64,000 bases of DNA from contig JADJUJ010000023.1 in assembly GCA_016710765.1 (NCBI GenBank), forward strand, positions 4,717 to 68,716, in the 5' to 3' direction. The stretch comes from Lewinellaceae bacterium (GTDB lineage: Bacteria > Bacteroidota > Bacteroidia > Chitinophagales > Saprospiraceae). The notes under the pieces are model-generated. The model was not told the DNA's origin, made no database searches, and worked only from the letters and a program-made list of their open reading frames with translations. Made by a program: the position numbers and the translations under genes. Shown piece after piece: positions 53,395 to 61,323 of this stretch; position 1 is the stretch's first letter; every line of letters starts with the position of its first letter.

Positions 53395-56154
53395 TCACTC
53401 CGTCACATAGCTGTCGTATTTGAACAGGTTGGAGTCTTTTATTTTAGCGGTTGCGTTTTGCTTCACAGCGTCCACGATTCCCAGGTTTATCCGAAGGCGC
53501 TCAGAGGCGGCGCAGAAATGGGTAAGGTTGTCGTTGAAATCGTCGTCGAGCACGTACATTTCCCGGCTGATGGATTTGTACACCTGTCCCTCGCAATGGA
53601 GTTCCTTGGCCTTTTGCATGTGCAGGGCTGCCAGTTCAAAATGATAGTACTTGTCGATTTCGAGCTTGAAGTCTTTGCCGATGAAGGTGCCCAGTAATTG
53701 ATCAGGGTTAAGTTGTCCTGATTCGGACTTGTACGCTTGTTGTAAGGTTTCAAAATACTCACAAAACTTTGCCATGGAATAGTGCACCGACCCTTTATAG
53801 GAATGTGTCAGTATATAATTAATTCCATAAGTATTTAATATTCTGATCAATTCATAATTGGCGAACAAACCATCTACCGCAAAGCAGAGGGCCTGGTTGT
53901 AGTCAACACTTTTCATATTCTGGTTGAGCTTAATTTCCTTCATGTTTTTCAGGTTATACTCGCTCTTCAGTTTCAATTCCAACACCCGGGCATACATGCT
54001 GGAAATGGTATTGAAGGTGCCGATTTGGCTAATGCTTTTTGCATTGGGCTTGTCCTCCAGTTTTAATTTGATAAACTCGATGATGCTGATAATTTCTTTC
54101 ACTTCCGGTGCGGTGGATACCCCGAGATAAATTTCATTGGTGTATTTTTTCTGATTGGCATTCATATCATCGAGCCGTTCCCGGTATTTGGTGATTTGCG
54201 CCCGGTTGGACCCCATGGAGATCAGCACGAGGTTGTTGAAGAGGTATTCTCCGATCTGCTTCAGATTTTTTATGTAGTAGGTTTTGATTCTTTTTTGGCA
54301 CTTTTCCTGCTCCAATTTTAGCGCATCCAATGCTTTGCCTTTGGTCGACTTTTTCTGTAATTCGGCTTCAATTACCTGATGTCTGGTTTCAAATGCACCC
54401 ATATTGTCTTTTACATTTTTCACGACATTCCTGAAAATGAACAGGATCTTTTTCAACTGAAACGAAGCGCTGTAGATATTACCTGCTTTTTTATAAAAAT
54501 CGTGCGACAAGCGGGCCACTACTACTGGCAGATCAATGGTGATGTTTTCAGTTGTCCCAATTTTCTGTAGTATGGCTTCCAGATCTTTTTTATAATCATT
54601 TTGCTGATCTTTATAGCATTGCACGTTGGCAATTTTCAGGATGTCGAAATGGCGCGGTGCTTCATTGACACAGGCCAGCAAGGCGTCGGATAATTTTGAC
54701 AAAATATTCGCCAGCGTTTCGCACTGTTTGGCGTTTAGAATGGGATAAACGGACTCGTCCAGGTAGAAAAGAATAAAATGTAACTGGTTTACCAGGTCTC
54801 TTTCCAGTAGATCACCAAAAATAATTCTGGGGCCACCCTCCGGACGGTTCTGGCCTTGTACCGCAATATAATTTTCAACATAAGGTGTATTAAAGGAGCA
54901 AAGCGCATGCAGGTAATACAGGTAGGCTGCGTGAGATGGCCGGTATTTTGAAGCCTCGCCGTTGGCTTTATGGGCCTCATAATAATGGATTACTTTTTTC
55001 GTGATCGATTCTTGTTTCAGGTTCTCATGCCGGTACAGGAGTCCATAGAACACCTGGTTTTTAAAGAAAAGAATACTGCCGACCGAAACGTAATAATCCG
55101 TGATCATCGACACAATCCGCTTTTTATCGGTGCCCTTTTGGTTCTGGCTATACCTGATTTGAGAGTATGTGACGATGTTGTTTTTGCTGGAAGGAAACAA
55201 CTGCAGGTCCTGAATTTTTAAAAATTTGGCGTACTCGTAAATATTTCGCTCCAGGTTGTCGTAGGTAATGCCGTCGATGCGCTGTTTTTCAATTACCCCC
55301 AGCAGTGCCACGTGCGGTTTCATAAACAGCTGCATGCGCTTGTAGGGCGATTCCCAGGTTTCTTCCTCGCCGGCGCCAAAATTGGCAGGGTTCAGGCTGC
55401 TGGTGGTCAGGATCAGGGTTCGGTACACGGAGTAGGCCCGGTTGTATGCCCGGGTTCTTTCCAGGCTGTGACCGAGGTTCAGCTGGTTGATGCAGTAGAG
55501 CATGACCTTGTGCGACAACACCACTTTTTTCTCTTCCAGCGCATTGCGGATGGCCTGCGAACTATCGGTGTAGTGGATGATGGCATCGTCGTATTCTTCG
55601 TCGTAGTAGTGCAGGTCGCCAAGAATTGAATGCAGGTATCCGATGGAATTGATGTACATCGTTTCGCGACCGTCGGAGTTGTGTTGGTACTCCTGGTATT
55701 TGGCCGCCAGTTTTTTCTTGTAATAATTTTTAAGGTGGTACGACTCGTCGAGCGTAAAATTGAAGGCGGCCGAGCTGAATTCGGAAATTTTCGAAAGGTA
55801 TTCCATCTCATTTTTTACTTCGCTGTAGAACTTGAACTGGAAAACGGCATTCAGGGTTTCCCGCACGTACTGGGCCGACATGAAGTGCATTATATCCTGA
55901 AAGTATTGCCGAAAGTTGGGGTCCTTGTTTGCCAGAATTACATCGGGCAGCATTTCCAGGTTGCGCCAGGAAAAAGCCGTTTTGTGGAACTTCAAAATGT
56001 GGTCCATCAAAAAAGCGGAGCTGTACAGCAGCTTGTCGCCCAGTCGCTTCAGGTGCTTGCTGTTAATGAGCGCATAAGGCCGGTAGTAGTTGGAGGTAAG
56101 GTTGATTTCGTATTGGTCGTGCAAGGAAAATTTGAGATGGAAACTGGGCGCCAT
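53395..56154 (-). CDS. 919-residue alpha-helical protein coupled to a P-loop NTPase
   Basis: A single open frame from the ATG at 56154. There is no signal peptide and no clear membrane segment. Composition is rich in Lys, Tyr, Leu and Asn with helix-pair patterns. Around residues 165-260 the sequence looks TPR-like (SIGYLHSILGDLHYYDEEYD, DAIIHYTDSSQAIRNALEEK, MLYCINQLNLGHSLERTRAY). A coiled-coil-like stretch lies near 615-660 (VIEAELQKKSTKGKALDALK, LEQEKCQKRIKTYYIKNL). The ATG overlaps the stop of the NTPase gene (TAATG), so the two are co-translated and probably form one machine. I recognise no family. It may be a scaffold, sensor or effector governed by the NTPase. Confidence 0.75.
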   Translation of the reverse strand: MAPSFHLKFSLHDQYEINLTSNYYRPYALINSKHLKRLGDKLLYSSAFLMDHILKFHKTAFSWRNLEMLPDVILANKDPNFRQYFQDIMHFMSAQYVRETLNAVFQFKFYSEVKNEMEYLSKISEFSSAAFNFTLDESYHLKNYYKKKLAAKYQEYQHNSDGRETMYINSIGYLHSILGDLHYYDEEYDDAIIHYTDSSQAIRNALEEKKVVLSHKVMLYCINQLNLGHSLERTRAYNRAYSVYRTLILTTSSLNPANFGAGEEETWESPYKRMQLFMKPHVALLGVIEKQRIDGITYDNLERNIYEYAKFLKIQDLQLFPSSKNNIVTYSQIRYSQNQKGTDKKRIVSMITDYYVSVGSILFFKNQVFYGLLYRHENLKQESITKKVIHYYEAHKANGEASKYRPSHAAYLYYLHALCSFNTPYVENYIAVQGQNRPEGGPRIIFGDLLERDLVNQLHFILFYLDESVYPILNAKQCETLANILSKLSDALLACVNEAPRHFDILKIANVQCYKDQQNDYKKDLEAILQKIGTTENITIDLPVVVARLSHDFYKKAGNIYSASFQLKKILFIFRNVVKNVKDNMGAFETRHQVIEAELQKKSTKGKALDALKLEQEKCQKRIKTYYIKNLKQIGEYLFNNLVLISMGSNRAQITKYRERLDDMNANQKKYTNEIYLGVSTAPEVKEIISIIEFIKLKLEDKPNAKSISQIGTFNTISSMYARVLELKLKSEYNLKNMKEIKLNQNMKSVDYNQALCFAVDGLFANYELIRILNTYGINYILTHSYKGSVHYSMAKFCEYFETLQQAYKSESGQLNPDQLLGTFIGKDFKLEIDKYYHFELAALHMQKAKELHCEGQVYKSISREMYVLDDDFNDNLTHFCAASERLRINLGIVDAVKQNATAKIKDSNLFKYDSYVTE

Positions 56155-57845
56155 TATTTCCTTGCTTGTATTTTAAAAGCGTCATCATTCAACTTTACCA
56201 CATAATCCGTCAGGTCCACCATTTTATTTTTTTCCATCGGTCGGTCGGTGCCAATCAGGTACCGTTCCACCAGTTCGATTAGTTTTTTCGGACTGCCGTT
56301 GCTGCGGTAGGTGAGGAAAATGAAAAAATTCTGCAGGGTATGCAGGATTTTGAACCGGATGGCGCGTTGTGTTTCCGCATCGCCCTCTACCTGAATCCAT
56401 TCATTGATGTATTGGGTTAAGAATTGCCTGGAATTGTCGGGATCATCGGGCAAGGGGGTAAGAAACTGGCTCAGAAAGGATTCCGACAATTGCGAAATGC
56501 CGGCGCCGCTGGTGGTTTTGTCCTTAAAAAACTGCTGACGTAAATGACCTCATTGAAAATACTGCTGTAGAACGATTCGCGGTCGGCAATGTCGGCCAGG
56601 GAAGCGTCGTACATGTCGCGGCCACCAATAAAAATGAACTTGGCCTTGGCATCGGTGAGGAAATTTTTGAGGCTGGCCAGCAGTTTGGAGATGGTTTCCT
56701 GCCGCTGTCGGGAGCGGGTGGTGATGCTGGAATCGTCGAAAATACTTTGGCCTGCGGCAGAATTATCTCTCGTATTTTTTGCAAAAAAATAATCCGGTTC
56801 TACTTTGTCGATTTCGTCGATGATGAAGACGAAGGTTGGAATTTTTTTGAGTGCGGCAATGTTTTTTTTGACGCCGTAAACACGCTGGAAAATATTTAGT
56901 CTGGTACTTACCTCGGGTTCATTTCGGATTTCATTGATGCATTTTAAAATGCTGTACAGGTAGTTTTCTATTTCTTTTGGGGTGGCAATTTCGTACGACA
57001 GCGTGTGCTTTTTATCCAATCCTTCGGCATTGGCGTAAAAGAGTTTGTTGGCAACAGCTGCCCGGACTGTTGCTGTCGAGGTCGATGCTCCGAAAGTCTT
57101 TATCCTCCTGTGTGGTTTTGGAAAAAAGCCTTTTTTCCAAAATGTCCATCTTGTTTTTGATGCTGGTTACGTGTTTGAGCGTAGGGTCGATTTTATCCAG
57201 GAGCACCGATTGCGCGCGTTTCAGAAACCGAGAAATACCCAGGTAAAACACGGCCACGAGGCCAAAAAAGAAAAAATTCAACCCAGTGCTTTCCCGTCCG
57301 AATATCTCGATAGGCGCAGCCTCCCAGAAATGTAGGAAGGCATTACCATTGAAGCCAAAAAAGGTGTACTGCGACGACAGCACAATGAGTGGAATATACA
57401 GCGCGAGAAACAGGCTGATGATGTTGCTAATAAAGGAGGCGCGAATCTGATAGCGGTTGTGCTGGTAGTGTTCTTTCCAATAGTCGATTACCGCTGCTGC
57501 TATTTGGCGCAGCAAATCCATGTCGGTCACCTCGTCCTGCGAGAGCGAAAAATTGAAGGTTTTAATCTTATTTTCCTGCTTGAATGTTTTACCGCTGGCT
57601 ACCTTTTCATTGAAGGCCTCCCGTACCAGACTGGTTTTGCCCATGCCACGGTATCCGGTAACCAGGTAGGCGCCGTGATCGGAGTCGGCATTTTTAAAGA
57701 GTAGTTGGAGGCGCCGTTTGATGTCTTCCCGGCCCGTAAAATAGGGGTTGCTTTTTTCCCGGTCGGTGGGTCCGTGGTCGAACTTGTATTTAAAGACCGG
57801 GATGTAAATGTTCTTGATGTAGGACCATTGGTGCTGGGTAGGCAT
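56154..57845 (-). CDS. Membrane-anchored AAA/STAND-like P-loop NTPase (two frameshifts)
   Basis: Starts at 57845 (MPTQHQWSYIKNIYIPVFKY). The P-loop VTGYRGMGKTSLV is at about 62-74. Two membrane segments (about 139-160 and 189-206) are inserted after the first strand-helix units. The Walker B-like PTFVFIIDEIDKVEP and the FIFIGGRDMYDASLADIADR sensor segment follow, then a C-terminal all-helical region. Adding one G to the G3 run near 57062-57066 restores SPGAAVANKLFYANAEGLDK. Adding one T to the T6 run near 56525-56530 restores SSFFKDKTTSGAGISQLSES. The whole is about 564 residues. The inserted membrane hairpin is reminiscent of KAP NTPases. It is the first gene of a two-gene operon with a strong promoter. 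Confidence 0.75.
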
Positions 57846-57908
57846 GCGCGTTCAGTTGGCGATAGACAGAAACAGGAATAAAATTTGTAAAACACATACC
57901 TGTTACTG

Positions 57909-57939
57909 CAAATATAATAACACACCAGACTTTGCCAAA
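57909..57939 (-). promoter_or_regulatory. Promoter of the NTPase operon
   Basis: Minus strand: TTTG (57936-57939), exactly 19 nt, TATATTTG (57909-57916). This is the cleanest consensus promoter in the window. Leader of about 58 nt to the ATG at 57845. Confidence 0.75.
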
Positions 57940-57949
57940 ACATAAGTGT

Positions 57950-58770
57950 GTTAATTGTTATGCAAAACCAAACGGAATTTCGCATGGGTGTTCGTGCCGA
58001 CGAATGCCGCTGGCGGGGGGTTGTCTCTCAGGCCTGTGATGTGTTCGACACGACGGGCGCCGCTAGCTCCCCGGTCTCCGCCCATGGCCTGCGGTTTCAC
58101 AACGTTACGGTATTGATTCGCCCGTAGGGCCGGCATTATGGTAGCACGCAGGCCCAATTCGAATGCCGTAGGCATGGCATTGCGGTGAGGTTTTCCAATA
58201 CGGGTTTAATGCCATGCCTACGGCATTGAGAACACCATTGTGGGTTGCTACCATTCCGGCCCTACGGGCCAAACATGGACGCTGCAAAGAGTGTAAACCC
58301 AGCCTTATGTGTTCTGCCGGCAGGCCTGTGGCCGCGGTTTCACAACGTTACGTATTGATTGCCCAGGCCGGCATTATGATAGCATTCGCGGCCCAATTGG
58401 AATGCCGTAGGCAGGCATTTCAATGTTGGCGCCGGGTTGAACACCCAAATTTTGGCGGTGAGGTTTGTCCACGTTTACGCCCCCTTGTTGCTAAATGGCC
58501 CAGGCCTAAACTGGGACGCTGCAAGTGTAACCTCAGGCCTGTGATGTGTTCGACACGACGGGCGCCGCGTAAGCAAGGCTGCTCGCTACGCTCGCTGGAG
58601 TTGTCTCTCACGCCTGTGGCGTGTTCGACATGACAGGCGCCATGGGGAGCTTTCGCTACGCTCGCGGGGGCACGACCTACTGCCTGGGGCGGGGGCGGCC
58701 GCTAGGGTTTTTGGGCGTCAGTAGTAGGTTTGCGAACATGCCCTTGGTTACCTTGAAGCAGTTGGGGGAA
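57950..58770. repeat. Degenerate fold-back repeats, about 0.8 kb without genes
   Basis: 58121-58270 is a diverged copy of the fold-back element at 60251-60473. Its inner arms AATGCCGTAGGCATGGCATT (58162-58181 and, inverted, 58208-58227) are perfect. A partial third copy is at about 58350-58420. TGTTCGACAC/TGACGGGCGCC-type sequence recurs at 58037-58058, 58547-58565 and 58620-58640, and CGCTACGCTCGC motifs occur near 58585 and 58655. Open frames here are low-complexity by-products; no gene is supported. Confidence 0.7.
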
Positions 58771-58773
58771 GAA

Positions 58774-58833
<60 letters not shown>

Positions 58834-58882
58834 AAACCGGATGGCGGGAAAATGTCGGCAGCAAAAGGACGTTACAATCGTT

Positions 58883-59434
58883 TTATTTCAATGCCGGAGG
58901 CGCATCCTTAAAGTGTTTGTATTTACCCAAAAGCCCTCCAATAAAACAGGTAACAGGCAAAATCACCTTTTTAACAAAGGAAGGTATTTCGGGCATGTCA
59001 TATTCGCTGGCATATTTTGTAAGCAAAAAGGCGCCGTCAAAAGGTTCGGGTTCTCCCTTGCCTGATTTATTCTGTGCAGCATAAACCGCAGAAAGAAAAA
59101 ATACAACCGAATGGGCAGGCTGTATCCACCCAGTGCATTGCAGTTCCTCCTGTCCTTCCGCCCAAAACTTATGCGGGGTACCGCTTTTAAACAAAACCGT
59201 TTCACCGGGATCTGCAAATTTGGGTTCCTGCCCTGGGGTTTGGTAGCCCATTTTACCTGCAACAACGGTGAGCGATTCGTCTTGCCTGAAGTGCGTGTGC
59301 ATGGCAGGGCCGGCGCCTGGTTGGCAGAACGCCTTAAGTATTACCTTGTCGCCTCCTTCGGCTGGTTCAACTGACTGGAAAATGATCTTTTCTCCCAGGC
59401 AGTTCTCGATGGTGTGCGGATATTTGTATTCCAT
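58883..59434 (-). CDS. Cupin-domain protein
   Basis: 183 residues from the ATG at 59434 (MEYKYPHTIENCLGEKIIFQ). Cupin motif 1 is PGAGPAMHTHFRQDESLTVV (His-x-His, Glu) and motif 2 is GETVLFKSGTPHKFWAEG (Pro-His). The hydrophobic tail VKKVILPVTCFIGGLLG may touch the membrane. It binds a metal or small ligand; role unknown. It diverges from a TetR gene with only 38 bp between the start codons, so it is probably the target of that regulator. Confidence 0.85.
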   Translation of the reverse strand: MEYKYPHTIENCLGEKIIFQSVEPAEGGDKVILKAFCQPGAGPAMHTHFRQDESLTVVAGKMGYQTPGQEPKFADPGETVLFKSGTPHKFWAEGQEELQCTGWIQPAHSVVFFLSAVYAAQNKSGKGEPEPFDGAFLLTKYASEYDMPEIPSFVKKVILPVTCFIGGLLGKYKHFKDAPPALK

Positions 59435-59460
59435 AAGCAACAATTTTCAGTAAAAATACA

Positions 59461-59481
59461 TACATTTGGACAATGTCCAAA
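59461..59481 (+). promoter_or_regulatory. TetR promoter overlapped by a perfect operator palindrome
   Basis: TACATTTG (59461-59468) is an exact -7 box, and the ATG at 59473 follows after 4 nt. TTTGGACA-A-TGTCCAAA (59465-59481) is a perfect 8+1+8 palindrome covering the -7 box and the start codon. This is a classic autoregulatory operator, also able to affect the divergent cupin gene. Confidence 0.65.
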
Positions 59482-60102
59482 TTAATTATGACTACAGCAG
59501 AAAAAATATTGGCAAAGGCCCTCGAAATGTTTAACGAAAAGGGCATTGAGTACGTGGGGTTAAGAGAACTCGCTGCTGTCCTCAACATCAGGGTGGGGAA
59601 CATTACGTATTACTTTCCCACCAAGGACGACCTGGTGAATGCGCTTTCGCTGGCGCTAAACAAACTCAACTCGGAAGTGGTGGTTGCAAACGAGGAGATG
59701 ACGGTTGCTGCATTTCTCAACATGTTGAAACAGGTGTTTCACCACCACGTGCAATACCGTTGTTTGCTGTTGAGTTTTGTTCATTTGATCGAACAGAACA
59801 AGGTCATTTCGGAGCGGTACAAACAAACAGCAAGCGATAGAAACAGTGCCATCGAATCAAACATTAAGGCACTGGTAAAGTCGGCCTACCTCAAAGTGAA
59901 AGACGAAACCGATGTTGAATATTTAACCTCATCCCTATCGCTGATTATCCGGTTTTGGATTTCAGAAGCGGCCGTTTCGCACAGCCGCTTGAGCGTGGAG
60001 GCGCAAATCCGCCACTATTTGTCCATGATCGCAAAACTGCTGTCGGCCTACGCAACGGCAAAGGGAAAGAAAGAGATTGAGGGGTTTGTGGCAGGGTTGT
60101 GA
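59473..60102 (+). CDS. TetR-family transcriptional regulator
   Basis: 209 residues (MSKLIMTTAEKILAKALEMF). The HTH is NEKGIEYVGLRELAAVLNIR with VGNITYYFPTKDDLVNALSL. The C-terminal half is helical (YRCLLLSFVHLIEQNKVISE). It diverges from the cupin gene and carries an operator-like palindrome across its own start codon. It most likely represses itself and the cupin gene, with an unknown inducer. The mRNA is predicted to be leaderless. Confidence 0.88.
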   Translation: MSKLIMTTAEKILAKALEMFNEKGIEYVGLRELAAVLNIRVGNITYYFPTKDDLVNALSLALNKLNSEVVVANEEMTVAAFLNMLKQVFHHHVQYRCLLLSFVHLIEQNKVISERYKQTASDRNSAIESNIKALVKSAYLKVKDETDVEYLTSSLSLIIRFWISEAAVSHSRLSVEAQIRHYLSMIAKLLSAYATAKGKKEIEGFVAGL

Positions 60103-60250
60103 GCGTCAGCGCGAAGTTGAAAAGGGAGGGCTGCTCGCTATGCTCGCGGGCGGGGGGGGTGGCTGATGCACATGACGGGCGTTGTGTGAGCGGTGTCTCT
60201 CACGCCCATGGCCTGCGGTTTACACACAACGTTACGGTATTGGATTTCCA

Positions 60251-60473
60251 GGCCCGTAGGGCCGGCATTATGGTAGCATTCCGCAGGCCCAAATTACGGA
60301 ATGCCGTAGGCATGGCATTTCAATGTTGGCGATCCAGGTTGTGTTCATTCGAAACAGCCCCAAATTGCTGATGCAAAGGTGAAATTTGTCAAATATCAGG
60401 GGTTTAATGCCATGCCTACGGCATTCGAGAACACCATTTGTGGGTTGCTACCATAATGCCGGCCCTACGGGCC
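60251..60473. repeat. 223-bp fold-back element, perfect 28-bp outer and 20-bp inner arms
   Basis: Outer arms 60251-60278 and 60446-60473 are perfect reverse complements (GGCCCGTAGGGCCGGCATTA..). Inner arms AATGCCGTAGGCATGGCATT (60300-60319) and their complement (60406-60425) are also perfect. No coding potential. A diverged copy lies at 58121-58270. Confidence 0.85.
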
Positions 60474-60520
60474 TAAAAATGGAGCAATGTAATGACGTCC
60501 CTTGGAGGGTGCTAAACAAG

Positions 60521-60666
60521 AAAGCCCGAAGGGCTGGCATATTATAGCCGGGTGCGACCCTGAATACCTCGGTGGTGCCCTAACTGGTGCGATGTCTCCA
60601 GTAATGACACCGCCGAAGTTTCATTTGTCCTCCATTTTTCTACAATATGCCAGCCCTTCGGGCTTT
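60521..60666. repeat. Inverted repeat with perfect 23-bp arms
   Basis: AAAGCCCGAAGGGCTGGCAT.. at 60521-60543 and its exact reverse complement at 60644-60666, 100 bp apart. It is a second fold-back family in the same gap. Confidence 0.85.
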
Positions 60667-60831
60667 CGCCGTTTTGAAGATTGGGCGCTGTGCATACAAA
60701 TCGGCCGTTGTTCCGGCCTTTTTGGCGCTTACTGCCAGGATATTGCTCCGCTAATTTGTCGAATATTATTGTTTAAAAAACAACAACAGCCGAAGGGATG
60801 CGCAGCATCTGTAGCAAAAGGATAGCGAAGC

Positions 60832-60904
60832 TGTCATGTCGAGCGTAGCGAGACATCTGAGAGTCATTTTTTTTGTCAGATGTCTCGCTACGCTCGACAT
60901 GACA
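60832..60904. repeat. Perfect 29-bp inverted repeat, GAGCGTAGCGAGACATCT type
   Basis: Arms 60832-60860 and 60876-60904 around a 15-nt loop with eight T. GTCGAGCGTAGCGAGACATC is a repeat type I have seen widely in Bacteroidota intergenic DNA. It lies 56 bp past the csaA stop and could terminate that operon. The rest of 60103-60960 holds no gene. Confidence 0.85.
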
Positions 60905-60960
60905 GGCCATCTGACAAAAAATGCGGAATCAAAGGGCTGATATTTTTTACTTAAAGACAC

Positions 60961-61323
60961 TCAAAACAACTTGCTCCCAATCTTTACTTCCGGGTGTGCT
61001 GGCGACACAAAAGTAGCCTCCCACTGTCGGCCTTGGGGTACTGCACGCCCAGCACCAATACTTCTGATACCACATCGCCCATTTGCCGCGGACCAAAGTT
61101 CAATACCCCCCAGCACCTTCCGACCAACCACCTCCTCCAGCGGATGCATGGTGAAGCGCCCCACGCTGGTGCGGACGCCGTATTTCCCAAAATCGATTTT
61201 CATCTTGTAGGTCTTCTTGGGCGTAGATGGCTCCAACGCTGCTTCCATCACCCTGCCAACCCGGATGTCGAGCGCGCCGAAGGTAGGTTCAAATTCAACC
61301 TGGTCTTTGATCAGTTGTTCCAT
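60961..61323 (-). CDS. csaA: CsaA-like tRNA-binding protein (two cancelling frameshifts)
   Basis: 120 residues, starting MEQLIKDQVEFEPTFGALDI. The OB-fold tRNA-binding domain is visible: DIRVGRVMEAALEPSTPKKT, KMKIDFGKYGVRTSVGRFT and the end VSPAHPEVKIGSKLF. The segment encoded by about 61022-61110 reads as nonsense (IELWSAANGRCGIRSIGAGR). Removing one G from the G6 run near 61105-61110 and adding one G near 61019-61022 gives VLGVLNFGPRQMGDVVSEVL and VLGVQYPKADSGEATFVSP, the true CsaA core. The frame stays open only because the two errors cancel. The gene overlaps the end of the TIR-methyltransferase gene by 29 bp. Confidence 0.87.
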   Translation of the reverse strand: MEQLIKDQVEFEPTFGALDIRVGRVMEAALEPSTPKKTYKMKIDFGKYGVRTSVGRFTMHPLEEVVGRKVLGGIELWSAANGRCGIRSIGAGRAVPQGRQWEATFVSPAHPEVKIGSKLF

